From positions 1,069,586-1,133,585 of the forward strand of contig VZTJ01000638.1 in the NCBI GenBank assembly GCA_013397795.1: 64,000 bases of DNA, written 5' to 3'. Below the pieces are notes generated by a model. It had not been told where the DNA came from, did not search any database, and worked only from the letters and a program-made list of their open reading frames with translations. Made by a program: the position numbers and the translations under genes. Position 1 is the first letter of the stretch, and every line of letters starts with the position of its first letter. The DNA is from Orthonyx spaldingii (taxonomy: Eukaryota; Chordata; Aves; Passeriformes; Orthonychidae). This document shows positions 13,573-25,205 of the stretch, piece by piece.

Positions 13573-13608
13573 TAAAAAAAAAAAAGAAAAGAAAAGAAAA
13601 AGAAAGTA
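13573..13608. repeat. A-rich (AAAAG)n tract
   Basis: Poly-A followed by AAAAG-type units. Confidence 0.8.
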
Positions 13609-14141
13609 TTGCACGAGTAGAATTTTCTGTGCCTGTGGAAGGTCTGTGGGATGGAGCGAGGGAACAAGGGAGAAAGTTGTCCCGTTCAGTGCTGCAGGAT
13701 ATCACTATTCAGGGTTTATGCCTGCACATATGGAGAAGGCAGCACGTGCATATATGTTTGCGAGTGTGCTGGGGAGAGGGATTTTTAACAGCCATTTTAA
13801 CATATTTATCGGCTCCCGTTTAGCTCGCAGCTCCCACCTACGGTACATCACCTGTGCATGGCATATACCGCCTGCCGTGGCAGGACTTCCATTCCCTCTT
13901 CTCCCCTCCCTGCCCACCCCACCCCACGCTTTCTGCACACATAAATCCCGCTCCTGGCCGTGGCCGGGGGCTTCGGCTGCTCCGGTGGGAGTAGGGCTGG
14001 GGGCTCCCCAGCCGCCCTGTCCCCTCCTCGCCCGGTGCCTCCCAGACACACCCCACCCCACCCCTCCGCAGCCCGCAGTGTCCCCTCTCCCCTGTCGCCT
14101 CTGTACAGTGGGAAAGTCGTTGGGTAATTGGGTCCAGATTG

Positions 14142-14563
14142 NNNNNNNNNNNNNNNNNNNNNNNNNNNNNNNNNNNNNNNNNNNNNNNNNNNNNNNNNNN
14201 NNNNNNNNNNNNNNNNNNNNNNNNNNNNNNNNNNNNNNNNNNNNNNNNNNNNNNNNNNNNNNNNNNNNNNNNNNNNNNNNNNNNNNNNNNNNNNNNNNNN
14301 NNNNNNNNNNNNNNNNNNNNNNNNNNNNNNNNNNNNNNNNNNNNNNNNNNNNNNNNNNNNNNNNNNNNNNNNNNNNNNNNNNNNNNNNNNNNNNNNNNNN
14401 NNNNNNNNNNNNNNNNNNNNNNNNNNNNNNNNNNNNNNNNNNNNNNNNNNNNNNNNNNNNNNNNNNNNNNNNNNNNNNNNNNNNNNNNNNNNNNNNNNNN
14501 NNNNNNNNNNNNNNNNNNNNNNNNNNNNNNNNNNNNNNNNNNNNNNNNNNNNNNNNNNNNNNN
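14142..14563. other. Assembly gap (422 N)
   Basis: All bases are N. The left flank is C-run rich (14051-14092) and the right flank is a G-run array (14607-14637), so the missing sequence is probably GC-rich and hard to sequence. The true length is unknown. Any reading frame drawn across it is meaningless. Confidence 0.99.
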
Positions 14564-14606
14564 GCTGCTGGGTGTCCGTGGGGTGCGTGTCTGCCTGAGT
14601 GTGTGA

Positions 14607-14637
14607 GGGGCTGGGGTAGGGGCTGGGGTAAGGGGGG
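14607..14637 (+). promoter_or_regulatory. Strong G-quadruplex motif beside the gap
   Basis: Five G runs of 4, 4, 4, 4 and 6 bases are separated by loops of 2, 2, 2 and 3 bases, far above the usual threshold for quadruplex formation. It starts 44 bases from the gap. A second G-rich block with a perfect SP1 consensus GGGGCGGGG lies at 14893-14915. Confidence 0.8.
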
Positions 14638-14950
14638 AGGAAATTTCAGCTGCTTTCAGCAGACATCTCTTTTGCAATTCTTTAGCATCTTGCAACTGAA
14701 GGTTCTTTTCACACCCTGCAACGTGACTGTTTTGCCTTTCCGGGGCTGGTGATGTGGGGAAGGGGGGTGGCCTACATCCACATTTGGGGGAGCTACCAGG
14801 ATCCCCCCTCTATTCTTCTTATTTTTTTTTTTTTTTAATAGGGGCAGTTATATTGCCTAGGATTTTCTGCCTGTGGTTCCGAGGGTGTGGATGGGGCGGG
14901 GGGGAGGTGGAGGGGAGTGTTGCGGCTGGCAGGAAACGTGATGAGATCTG

Positions 14951-16119
14951 GCTCTACCTTGGAGATAAAGGAAGCAATTCTTCATCTTATGCCAAAAAAG
15001 AACGGATGCCCAGTGAGCCTTGATCCCTGGTCAGAACACTCTCAATTGCTCCCGTTTCTGATGAATGGGAGACGCTTTATGTGCCTATGCTGTGAGGTGG
15101 CTCGGAGGACAGGTGCATTCATTTTTTTGTGTTACAACAATCTGAGCAAGAATTAACCTGATGGATTTTTTTAAACCTATGCTATAGTGAAAAATCCAAT
15201 TAATTAATAACAAAAGCTTTAGCCTAAGGAGGGAGAGAGTCACTCTCTTTGAATATCCTTCACAGTACAACCAGTTAGACAACTGTGCACCAGCTGGTAA
15301 AGAGACAGAGGACCACGCCTCTGTTAGCTCCGAACTCGGGTGGGATAAGAGAAGCTCGTGGTGTGAACCTGTTGGAAACCTGTTCATTTTCTTTTCTGGC
15401 ACTGCCTGGCTTTTGCTATAAGGGAATTGGGATGATGAGAAGGTTTGGGTGGCGGCTAGTTTTCAGTGTCAAATTTTTTGTGTCCAAAATGATAATGAAA
15501 TTAGGAAAAAAAAAAAGCTACTTAGATAATTTCCCCCTCACCCTTCCCCCTTTTATTTTGTGTGAAAGCCCAAACCTGCTCCAGATTAAGAGAGCTTTTT
15601 TGGCTGAACCTCTTGGACTTCCTCGGGAGGATGCTGGATTTATGCAGTTGGGACTTTGAGGCAGGAACTGACCCTAGATATCTTTGTAATGCATTTTAGA
15701 AACTTCAAAGAATTACGGATTTGTAGGTAGTGAGAAGGAGCTTTGGTCCTTGTTCTGAGCACAAAACTCCGCTCAGTCTTAGGCACATCACCATACTGGT
15801 TACTTTCTTTACATATGCGTACATTTCTGTGTCTTTTACAACGTAGCACTGCAGTATTCTGTTCACACGCTAATGTGAGTAACTACAGTTGCTGCGGAAC
15901 AGCACAGTGTTGAAAGAAGATTCAGGTTAAAGTGTGTTTCTGAATGGAGAGGTGTGTGTTAGCAAACGAAGGAGAAATTTGTAGAATAATGGGGAGGGGC
16001 AAGTGATTGGGATAGAAAGAGACCCTGCGTCATCCTGTGTTTTTCCTCATGCAGGTTTTTTAAATGCTTTGCAATTAATGATACGCTCACTAAAATCTGG
16101 AAGGAGGGGGTGAAGGCTG
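14951..16119. other. Noncoding DNA between the two CpG-bearing zones
   Basis: No gene or repeat recognised. Confidence 0.6.
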
Positions 16120-16860
16120 GGGAGGGGGGAACACGTTGCAGTCAGCCAGCAGAGCACATTCTGATGGCAAATACGGGATGAAAAGAGCAGAGGAGGAGAA
16201 GGAAGGCAGACAGGGAGGCAAAGTGACAGAGCAGTGGGCGGAGGTGCACAGCAAATTTTAAAATAAAGTAGGAGCTCTGGGGTTCTCTGGAGTCAGAAGA
16301 GAGCTACTGGGGAATAGGGATCATTCTGCCCATGCCATCACAGGTTGGGCATTAAAGCCTCTGAATGATATTCTGATGCATCTCTTCTTCACATCTCTGT
16401 GGGTTCACTCCTGCCGTTCTGTATTCTGTGGCGTGTAGAAATGCGTGGCATGCAGGTACCCTGCTCACACAGAGCCCTCTGTGCCCACTCCTGCACGAAT
16501 CCACCGCATGGTACACACCCCTCTGCGCGTGCACGAGCAGCTCCCGGCCCCGCGCTCCGTCTGTACTACACATAGGATACGCACAGGCACACCGTGCGCT
16601 CGTTCCACATGCTTTCCCCAGCCTCACGCAGCCTGATTGTGCCTGCCTGAGTGTATTCGCGGATGTGGCTGGGCTCGGAGCCCAGCTGCTGCTCCTCTAC
16701 CTGAATACACACCACAACTGCCAAACTGGCAATATAGCAGCGCGCTCGGGAAAGCTGATGGTACACCAGAGAAAGCTTTGATTGGGAGAAGAAAAAGACC
16801 TCGGTTTGCAGCTTCTGCTCTTCCTCTGTCCCCACCCAGACCTTTCACAGAGAGAAAAAG
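16120..16860. promoter_or_regulatory. Second CpG-bearing, purine/pyrimidine-biased zone
   Basis: A purine-rich tract (16170-16235) leads into a GC box GGGCGG (16236-16241) and a TTTTAAAATAAAG element near 16256. Then 16490-16760 is unusually rich in CpG for this window and carries E-boxes (CAGCTG near 16683, CAACTG near 16714). This could be a promoter or enhancer of GAP43; E-boxes are known regulators of that promoter in mammals. No transcript can be drawn with confidence. Confidence 0.3.
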
Positions 16861-18885
16861 ATGGAATGGGTTCTTCAGCGCTGGCAGGAGTTTCCTTCCC
16901 AAAATAAAGACAGCTCTCCTCAAATTATTTTTCAGGGGAAGTCCCTGGTGTCCCGCCTTTCTGGCAGCTAAAGAGCAAAATGTTGAAATTACAGGCTTGG
17001 GCGTGGAAGAAATGTCTTCACATTTGTGTCTAGGTGTGCCTGTGTGTGTCTGTCCTCCCACCCCTCAGAGACAAATATGCTCACACACTCATACCTTGCA
17101 GATTGTTCTTTCTTGTGGGTGTGATGCCAATGTGAAGAGTGAAGTATCTGACTGACTGACTGTGCCCGCCTGTGAGAGATGTAGATAGCTGAGTGTTGTC
17201 ATTTCTGCCTACAGCTGACTGCAGCTCTGAATCTGAGCCCACAAAATATTCATCTGAAAGGTAGCATAACTGAAAGGCTGGCTCGAGTTACATCTGAAAA
17301 ACTGAACTCAACCTTTACTGCCAGTGAGAGATGCAGTCAGTAACAACGCAGGGCTGGGCAGTGAGGTGGCTAGAAATGCAAGGGTTGCATGCACTGCATT
17401 CTAGAACAGATGGACGTTCTGGGGGTATGTGCTCAGTATTGGATTGCATGAGTGATTAAACAATAACCCGCAAGCAGGTTTCCCACTTGTGGGTGAGATG
17501 AGTCTCATTCATCACCAGCCATAGACGACGGCTTGCCTCCCTTTCGGTCCTCTCCTCCTCACCCCAGCGCCGGAGAGCCAGCGGCTGCAAAGGTTTAAAC
17601 CTGCCACACCCATAAAATCAAAGGAGGGAGAGAAGAGAAGAGGCAGTCTGCATTTCTTCCCCCCTCCACACGAGCAGCATGAATAAACAGGGCTGTACCT
17701 CTAAAAATGCAGCTTAATGCGATTGGAGAAGGCAAAAGCATTAGGGCACAGTTTTAGCAATTACAGCCAGCTGGTGAGGTGGCTTGTCATTCCAGGAACT
17801 GCAGAGGTGTATAAGAAGGAGGAAATGGAGAAAAAGAGAGAGAGAAAGATGCATGCAGAGTTAAGGTTTTCTTGCCTCAGGATATTAAAATGTCTCAGGC
17901 TTCATTTAGGATAATTTAATTATACTTCACAATCCAGATGCTTCAAAACTTGCAAGGCGTGGTCTTACCTTTAAACACCAATGTGGACAGAGCAAAAGGG
18001 GTATTTTAAAGGAAAGGTGTCTATGCATGCCCCTCCTCCCACCACTTGCCAGTATGGTGTAAATCACCACAGACTACTGACCTCATGGCAGAGGCACTTC
18101 ATCCACACCTAGGGAGAGTCCAGCCACTGCCCCTACCTTTCTGAGAGACACTGAGCAGCTTCTGTGCTTCTTCCAGTAAACAATTGCTCCATGGAAGTTT
18201 AATTACTCCAGGTCCTTACTATTTCTCTTCCTGGGGCAATACCCCTGGGATTTTTACCGAGAAGGGCGTCTCCAGAGAAACACCCCTCCCATCACCCGGT
18301 CCTCCACTGGCTTTGCTGACTATTAGAGACATTGATTTCTCCTAGATCATGTAATGTAACTGTTCTTAATGGCACAGAAAAGCCCCCTCCTAGGGAACTA
18401 ATTGCAGGCAGAGATTCCAGTGGGAGAAGGATAGCAGTAGTGCTTAGTGGAAAATAAACCAGTCTGTGGATCCGAATTGTCTGTGCCCACTGACTCCTGA
18501 ATCGAAGTCCCAGCAAAAACCGGTCAGGCAGTACCTGCTGGTATGCAGAGGCATCCCTGTGTAAAGGGCTGTACTGAATCTTCTGTGTGACCATGCCAGG
18601 CTGGAGACACATGTGCAGCCCAAGGAATCAAGTATTATCTGAGGACTTGTTCTGGCCCGATGCTGGGGCTGCCTGGATGATCTCAGAGCTGCTCTTGCCT
18701 CAGCATAAGGCAATGAGCTGTAGCTCCAGACTCTGCCCATGCCATGCTGAGAGGGTGGGCATTGCTTGGGGATGAGGATGAGAGGGACCCCTCCTTCAGT
18801 CATGTGGCTTTGACTGACTGGAAGGAGAAAGTGCAAAGGGTTTTCAGCTCAAATCCACTCTCATTTCAGGCCAGCTCTCCTGGAC
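16861..18885. other. Noncoding DNA; part may be conserved
   Basis: The stretch 17510-17800 is repeat-free with CpGs, a CATAAAATC element, a GA tract and 'agcatgaataaacagggctg'; it has the texture of a regulatory element. No MLCC-type exon 1 was found. Nothing else was recognised. Confidence 0.5.
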
Positions 18886-19035
18886 TCTGAGATTAGCTCA
18901 GCTGGTTAGAGCATGGTGCTATTAATACCAAGGTTATGGGTTCAGTCCCTGGGTGACCCCTTCAGTTAAGAGTTGGACTGGATGATCCTTGTGGATCCCT
19001 TTCAACTCAGAATATTATCTGATTTGGATTCTGTG
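18886..19035 (+). mobile_element. TguSINE1-type SINE (tRNA-Ile head, CR1 tail), forward copy
   Basis: The head matches tRNA-Ile: the A-box region TTAGCTCAGCTGGTTAGAGC (18893-18912) is intact, an anticodon-arm-like TGCTATTAATACC follows, and the B box is eroded to GGGTTCAGTCCC. The body then becomes CR1-like ('gttggactggatgatccttg' ... 'ttcaactcagaatattatct') and ends near 'ggattctgtg'. No acceptor-stem pairing is left, which separates it from a true tRNA gene. This SINE family is known from passerine birds, which is the strongest clue to the host's order. Confidence 0.87.
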
Positions 19036-19435
19036 CTGCCATCCCAGGATCTAGTAGCCATCCTGCACAAACACTGTATTTCCCTTTCCCCATTTCCCAG
19101 GGAACAGGAATTTCTCACTGCTGGCAGCTGCCAAGTGCAGTGGAAAGGTGAATCTTCATCATGCAAGATGAAAGCAGGCTGATAGTCTTGCATGATGCCG
19201 GTGAAGGATGTGTATTCCTGCTTGGATTTGCTGTGCTTGTGCTGTGAGGCATGTGCTCCTCATAGTAACTTGTGTGCTCCATGTGCTGTCCATGGCAGAG
19301 GACATGGGGCAGAAGTGGATTCTGCCTAATCTCTACCAAGCAGGCGCATATCTGCTGAGGGACTGGTGTATTAACAGGTAAAACAGCCTGAAGGTTGCTC
19401 CTGCTTTTGGCTGAGATAATTTGAAGCAAAAGCAC

Positions 19436-19565
19436 CAGAATCACAGAATAATCTGAGTTGGAAGGGACCCACAAAGATCACCGAGTCCAGCTTTTAAGTG
19501 AATGGTCCATATGGGATGAAACCCACAACCTTGGTGTTATTAGCACCATGCTCCCTGAGCTGAGG
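19436..19565 (-). mobile_element. TguSINE1-type SINE, inverted copy
   Basis: Read on the - strand this copy runs from a shortened tRNA-Ile head (A box damaged by a short deletion, then GAGCATGGTGCTAATAACAC and CAAGGTTGTGGGTTTCATCC) through a CR1-like body to a CTGTGATTCTGG tail. It sits 400 bp from the forward copy and in the opposite orientation. The anticodon region AATAAC is closer to the tRNA-Ile parent than in the forward copy. Confidence 0.87.
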
Positions 19566-22500
19566 CCTCTGCGTGGTTGTGGAAGGCTGGTGGTGCATTG
19601 CTGACTGCCATTTGCTCCTGCATGCACTGCTGGCCCGTGCGCCCCTCCTTCTGTGCACCTCTCCTGTTGTCCTCGGCCTGAACGTAAATGACTTGTGATT
19701 CCTTTGTTGCTTTGGGCTTCCTCCCTACACAGGGAGGGCTTTATTTGGATTTGAGAATGAACAATAGCTCCGATGACAGTGCTAGGCTAGAGACACCTGA
19801 GGATGAGAAACCTTTTGATGGCAGCTCTCTGTTTTGATGCCTTTTGGAAGTCACTGTGTGATTGCCCTGTTTGCTGTGAGTCTGATAAGTCTCAGAGGTA
19901 GATTTGGCAGCAGTCCTTACCTGTCTGTATCTAAGTTTTGAAATCTCAGTGTTCAATGTTGTAAAGAAACAACCATAGCCCAGTAGCTCTACACAGAGTA
20001 ATGTTGGGCTGATAAGAGGAGGTTGGTCATCTAGAAAGGCATGGTGGAAGGTACAAATGCTTGTTGGTAGAATATCTTGCTGTGGAGTACCAGAGCAGGT
20101 ATCCAGATGAAACACCTTTCAACATCTGAAGTCCAAAATCGAAGTCTGGAATCCATCCACATTCATTTAAACTATAATTTCAAGATCCTCCTGAGCACAC
20201 TAGGAGGTGGCATGTAACCTCAGAGCTCTGATGGCCTCATGTGGAGAAGGTGTTTATATTTCCTTAGGGCTCTCTCTATCACCTGCTGAGTGTGTGTAAA
20301 ACTGGATGGCTTTTCATGGTTGTGAGCACCACAGGCCAGTATGTAGGAATTGGTTTATGGAGAGCTGGTTTCTCTTTCTAGCAGTGCTATTAACCTGCTT
20401 TCTGACTTGATCTAAGCATATATTCTCTGTAATAGCCATCTCTGCAAGATGCTTCTTTAATTTGGAAACTAAACAATTAGTGTGGGTAAAAGAAAAAAGG
20501 GATTCAGAAGCCCTCAAGTGAGAGATGCTTTAGACAGGCAAAGCTCTGCTTTATCCATCCTCAGTCACTCCTGCAGTGCTAGGATGTTTATTAGCCCCTT
20601 GAGTTCCTTTAACACAAACCATTGATTTTCTTCCCAGACCCAGGCTTTATTACAGTGGACCAGAGCCTGAGAGTAGGGCTACAACTTACTTTTCTCCCTG
20701 CTATTCACCAGAGTGGTAGCTCCTCCCCGACCACCACAGCAATCCAGCCTACGATATGTGTATGGGGTGAAGGAATAGCGTAACGAAAACAGCGATTTGT
20801 TTTTAATACTGCAAAAGGAATTTGTGCTTTTGGAGTTACACTGATCCTGCTGTCTCCACCTGTTACTCATTCTGTCTCCTCTCCCCATCTGTTCTGCTCC
20901 TTGCCTTCCCCCTGCTCCCTTGACCATGCTGTCCTCCTGCTGCTCCTTCTCTCCCCCAGCTGGGTCCCAACCCTCCATTACATTGTGCTCCTTGGGAATT
21001 CCTGCTGGCAGCATCAGCCACCTCCACCAGGGTCTGGCTCCCTGCACCCTTCCTGGCACTGGTATCTGAAGGAAAACTGGGTTCCTTCTTTGTGCTCCAG
21101 TTGCCTTTGTATCTGCCCCAGGTCTCCTCCACTTGGGCAGGAGTTGCAGCTGCTACAAATGAGAGCAGAGTGGTGCATCTTCACCTCTTGCCTTGCTGTT
21201 GGCAGAGGTAAAAGGTTGCCCAGCCACGGCAGCAGCTGGGAAGGGTATGGCTGCAACAGGAGCAATGAATGCAGTACAAACTAGTGTCAGCATTCCTGCT
21301 TTCCTGATGGTTCATGCTCCTTCCAGGCTTGTCCCTTGGCTTCTAATGCCACTGCTGGGTGGCAGGCTGTGCTCCAGCTGCCTTGTTGGCCCAAGACAGG
21401 ATGTCCTGAACCTGCCAACCAGGGTTGGTTGGCATTTATGTCTCAAAAGGGAAGCCAGGATGTACTTATAGTCTCTTAAATTATGACCAATAAATGTCAG
21501 TCCCGTTCATTTCTCATCTTACATCTGAAGTTTCTTGAATTAATTCCAGCCATAATCACAGTATATCTCTGTTTATAGAAAGCTGGGACATCTCACAATA
21601 TTTAGGCATTCTCTCTGGGGGATACACCTTTCTGTAAGAGCTGGTAATTAGTAAAGCTAAAAGACTTCAAAAGAATCTCACTTACTTGGTTTGAATGCCC
21701 CTAAAATTCAGAGGTGCAGGGGAGGGCGTTTGGATCTGAATCCCACTCTGAAGCTAGTTTTATTCCACTCTTCTCATAATTGCCTAGAAGTGCTACTGTG
21801 CTCTCAGGAACTTAATTTTTTTTTTATGAATTGAGATGATTTCTAATAATTGGTAATGTACAGAATAATTTACAGTTTGGATTACTCTTATAATTGTTAA
21901 GACTATTATCAATTAGCATTCAGTTCATCAGACTATTGAGTGGAGTCTAATACATTTATTTTATTAATAGCATCCAATGACCTTATAAATCTGCAATGTT
22001 AAGTACTCCAGGGTGTGCAGGTTGGGAACCATGGTAGTGTGCTATTCTTTTTTGCAGAAGAGGCCAGTCATTTATATTAATTCAGATCGAAATCAGCAGG
22101 ATGTAAACCACAATGGTTTTGAACTGACCATTGTTCTCCTTGTATCATTCCACTTTCTGTCTGCCCATAGCTTTAGGAATAAGGCATTCAGTGGTGGGTT
22201 TATAAATAATTTAACAAAAAGTCATCTAGATTTGGAAGGGTAGACGTAAAGAAACAAGTGTCAGTTGCTGATTTGCTGACAGTAAAATTGCAGCCATTTG
22301 GTTTCATAAGAGAGTGAAATCCACTGCTGGAAATCACCTGCTGAGCAAATGCAGGGAGGGCATCACCTGCTTGGCTGTGCCTGAGTGGTGAAGCTGGGAC
22401 ACAGCACTGGATTGATGGGGAACTGAGGCAAAGAGGCTCTTAGAAGCTGGACCAAAAGTTTTCCCCCAGCAGGGACATTTCACTGTGTTCCCTAGAACTG

Positions 22501-23699
22501 AGGACACCTTTCACCTTACCTAGTGTTAACATTTTAATTCTTAGCTTGTTACGTTGAAGAAGCCAGACTGGTAGCTTGCAACATCCTGGATTGCACAGGC
22601 TGAGATGATTCTGTTAGAATGGAAACTTTGCCTGATCAAAGATGAAAACCTGTGGGTTTAACCCTTCCTGCTGTTTGCAATTCCCATGGCAAACCCAGAA
22701 GAATTTCAAGTCTACATAGAGTTTTGAGGACTGACAACCACAACAGAAAGTTGATGTTTAATGTTGACTGTTTAAATTGCAGTCAAAATCATGATAGGGT
22801 TGCAACCAGTCCTGCCTAATGCACAGCACTGGCAAATGGCCTTTCCTTTGTATCCTAAATTCCACTCAGAATACCAGCTAGAAGAGATAAAACCCTAAGG
22901 AAAGGACAAATAGAGAAAGGAAAAAAAAGATCTCCCCCCAAAACAACTGAAGAACTGAAGCCATCTGAAATCTCCGTGAAGTAAACAGAAGTTGGATAAC
23001 TTCCAGAGAATAGTTAGAAAAGTTAATATGTGATGCAGTACTTGAAACTCGCTCTTTTATGGTAACACTGGATATGCAGCAAAAAGAACCCTCAATTATG
23101 ATGCCAATGTACAAGATTCTGTAGAAGGAAAAAAACCCCAGACAAATTAGTGAAAAATGATCCCCAATGGCTCATAGGAACTTTTAGCAAATTTTCTTTT
23201 AAAGTTCAGTTAATTCTCCTTATATTCATTGTTTTCTTCCTTTGAGTGGTATGATTCCACAAATCAGGAAGAGATGCCATAAGACAATGCCTTATCTTGT
23301 AGAATTTCATTACTTTTTAATCAGGGTGTGTCTGTCAAGGTGAGTCTGAAATGTATCACAGTATTTTGCCATTGTTCTGAACTGAGAAATAAGGGATTGT
23401 TCTAGATTGAACTGTGTTCTTAGAGGTGTCTGTCATAGGCTGTAGAATGTTAGAGCTTCCTTCCTTTCTAACTGTGCAGGTGCCTAAAGCCCTCAGATAA
23501 TTATACTTAAAACTGTGAAGTCCCCCTAACGTTAAAAGGCTGCGTACTTGCATGCCTAGATGATCCTTAGTTTTATAAACCATAATCAGCTCAATACACA
23601 GACAAAATATTACGTGAGCCAGAGCAAGAGACTGAAATAATATCATCCTGACTCTCTCTGTTTATGGTGCTCATGGAGAGGAGGGAAGAGCTGTGGTTG
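19566..23699. other. Noncoding DNA; no gene seen
   Basis: A CT/CAG-rich patch at 20880-21260 yields leucine- and serine-rich frames on both strands that match no family. The remainder is AT-rich without recognised repeats. Confidence 0.6.
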
Positions 23700-25205
23700 A
23701 AGCTTTGCATCAAGCACTGTCAATAAGGCCAAAGCATTTTATGCCCGTTTTGCATATCTTCAGTAACACGACCAGCTGCAAGATGATGGCTAAAACAGTT
23801 AACAGGAGCCACACAGGAGGAAGATCAAGATCTAGGAAAAGGGCAGAACAAGTCAAGATGTACTGATGTAAGATGGTTCTTTCAAGTCATCCTAGCTTAT
23901 TTACAAGGGTGAGGGAAGCAATCTCTGAACCATGATATTTGAATGCTTTGAAGACTCATGAGGGCTGGATGAGTTGTCAGAAGGCTGAAAACAAGCAGAA
24001 GATAAGAAATTGCAGACTACCAAGTTTAACTTCGTTCCTGGAGAAAAAAAAAATAGTGGAAATAATCAAATAAAGGAGATTATTAGAAGCCAGCACAGAT
24101 CTGTCAAGAACAGATCATGTCAAACTAATTTAGCTTTCTTCTGTAACAAGTCTTGTGGATACAGAGGAAGTAGTTGTCATACCTTGTCATTTGTAAGGAT
24201 TTTGACATTATCTCACAGTCTTTTATCATAAATGAAGCAAAGAAACATGTTCCAAAGGAAAGCTTTACAGCAGGGATGCAGAACTGGTGTAGATAATTTT
24301 ACTCAATGAGCAATTCTCACTGATTTCCTGTTGAAACGGAAGACTGTTATTGAGCAGGCTGCCACAAGCTTGTGCTGCGGCCTGCTAGTGCTTCATATTT
24401 TCATTAAATACATTGTACTTTGTATTATAATTTTAACCTTGATAACTGTCTAGAGGAAGTGTTTTATAAAACCTGCAGATGGCATAAACCAGGTATAGGC
24501 TGGGGGAAACCGCTGTAATTCAAGAAAAGCTTGTAAAACCAGGAACCTGATTCAAACAGCATCAGAGTGAATGTGAAGTGCTCTCCATGGGAATGATTAA
24601 TAAATTGCAGCCAGTTGTGCATGGGAGACCACAGGCTGCCCTTTAGGAGGGGAGACAGGGTCTCTAGAGGACCACAAGTTCAGTGTTAGTCTAGAACATC
24701 ATCCTGTTGCCAAGAAGGGGAACACCATCCTACCAGGCTGTGCAAGTGGGAGCAGAAGCTGTCAGACACATCTCATAAGCCTTCAGCTCTGATGTGCACA
24801 GTAGGACCCAGCTGAAATGTCCTGCCTTAGTCTTGTACCGCACTCTAAGGAAGTGTGGTCCAGTGAGAGGGTGTGCAGACTGGGATAGTGAGAATTGCTT
24901 GAGGTCAAAGGAGGCAACACTGAAATAATTAGGGTTATTTAACCTAAAAGGAATGAGGCTGAGAGGGGTACAGATACTAGTCTGGCAAGTGCAAGAAAAT
25001 AGAAGTAATCTGTTCTTGCCGCCCATGCTGTGTAAAACTATGAGTAATGATCTTTAATGGAATGTCCAAAAAGACTGGGATGCACTGGGATATATTGAGT
25101 AAACTATGGCATTTCCAATCACTGAAGGGCTGTAGGAAGTACCAATGTACCAGAGGATAGACTAAATGTCTCTTGTGTTCTTTCAACACTATTTCATATG
25201 ATTAT
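23700..25205 (+). mobile_element. Ancient CR1/L3-type LINE remnant
   Basis: The segment preserves the order of a CR1 3' half in degraded form. Around 24000-24060 the sequence recalls the NYRPISL...PGK region of the reverse transcriptase. Around 24085-24230 a frame reads SQHRSVKNRSCQTN and then SHSLLS, as in the RT motif that follows. Near 24900-24990 is the 'gaatgaggctgagaggggta' 3'-UTR block, and near 25155-25205 an eroded CR1 terminus ('gactaaatgtctcttgtgtt', then 'caacactatttcatatgatt'). It is far more decayed than the other CR1 copies here, so it is probably an old amniote-age insertion. The left limit is approximate. Confidence 0.65.

Larger units (their letters stand above)
13840..14950. 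promoter_or_regulatory. GC-rich, CpG-bearing promoter-like zone around the gap
   Basis: GC content and CpG frequency rise sharply compared with the flanking intronic DNA. The left side is a pyrimidine-run block (13888-13930 and 14030-14095) and the right side is G-run rich with GC boxes. TATTTATCGG occurs just upstream (13804-13813). The zone lies about 30 kb upstream of the GAP43 coding exon, a plausible place for the GAP43 promoter and exon 1. The exon 1 signature (short MLCC peptide followed by a donor) was looked for and not seen in the sequenced part, so if it is here it is inside the gap. This is inference from composition. Confidence 0.4.

Noticed and set aside
13646..14752. Frames of up to 368 codons across the gap
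   Set aside because: Their length comes from unread bases; no stop can be seen in N.
18889..18960. A tRNA-Ile gene
   Set aside because: The A box is intact but the acceptor stem does not pair, the B box is eroded and a CR1 tail follows; it is a SINE.
20901..21284. 127-codon frame with a hydrophobic leucine run
   Set aside because: Comes from a CT/CAG-rich patch that is open on both strands; no domain recognised.
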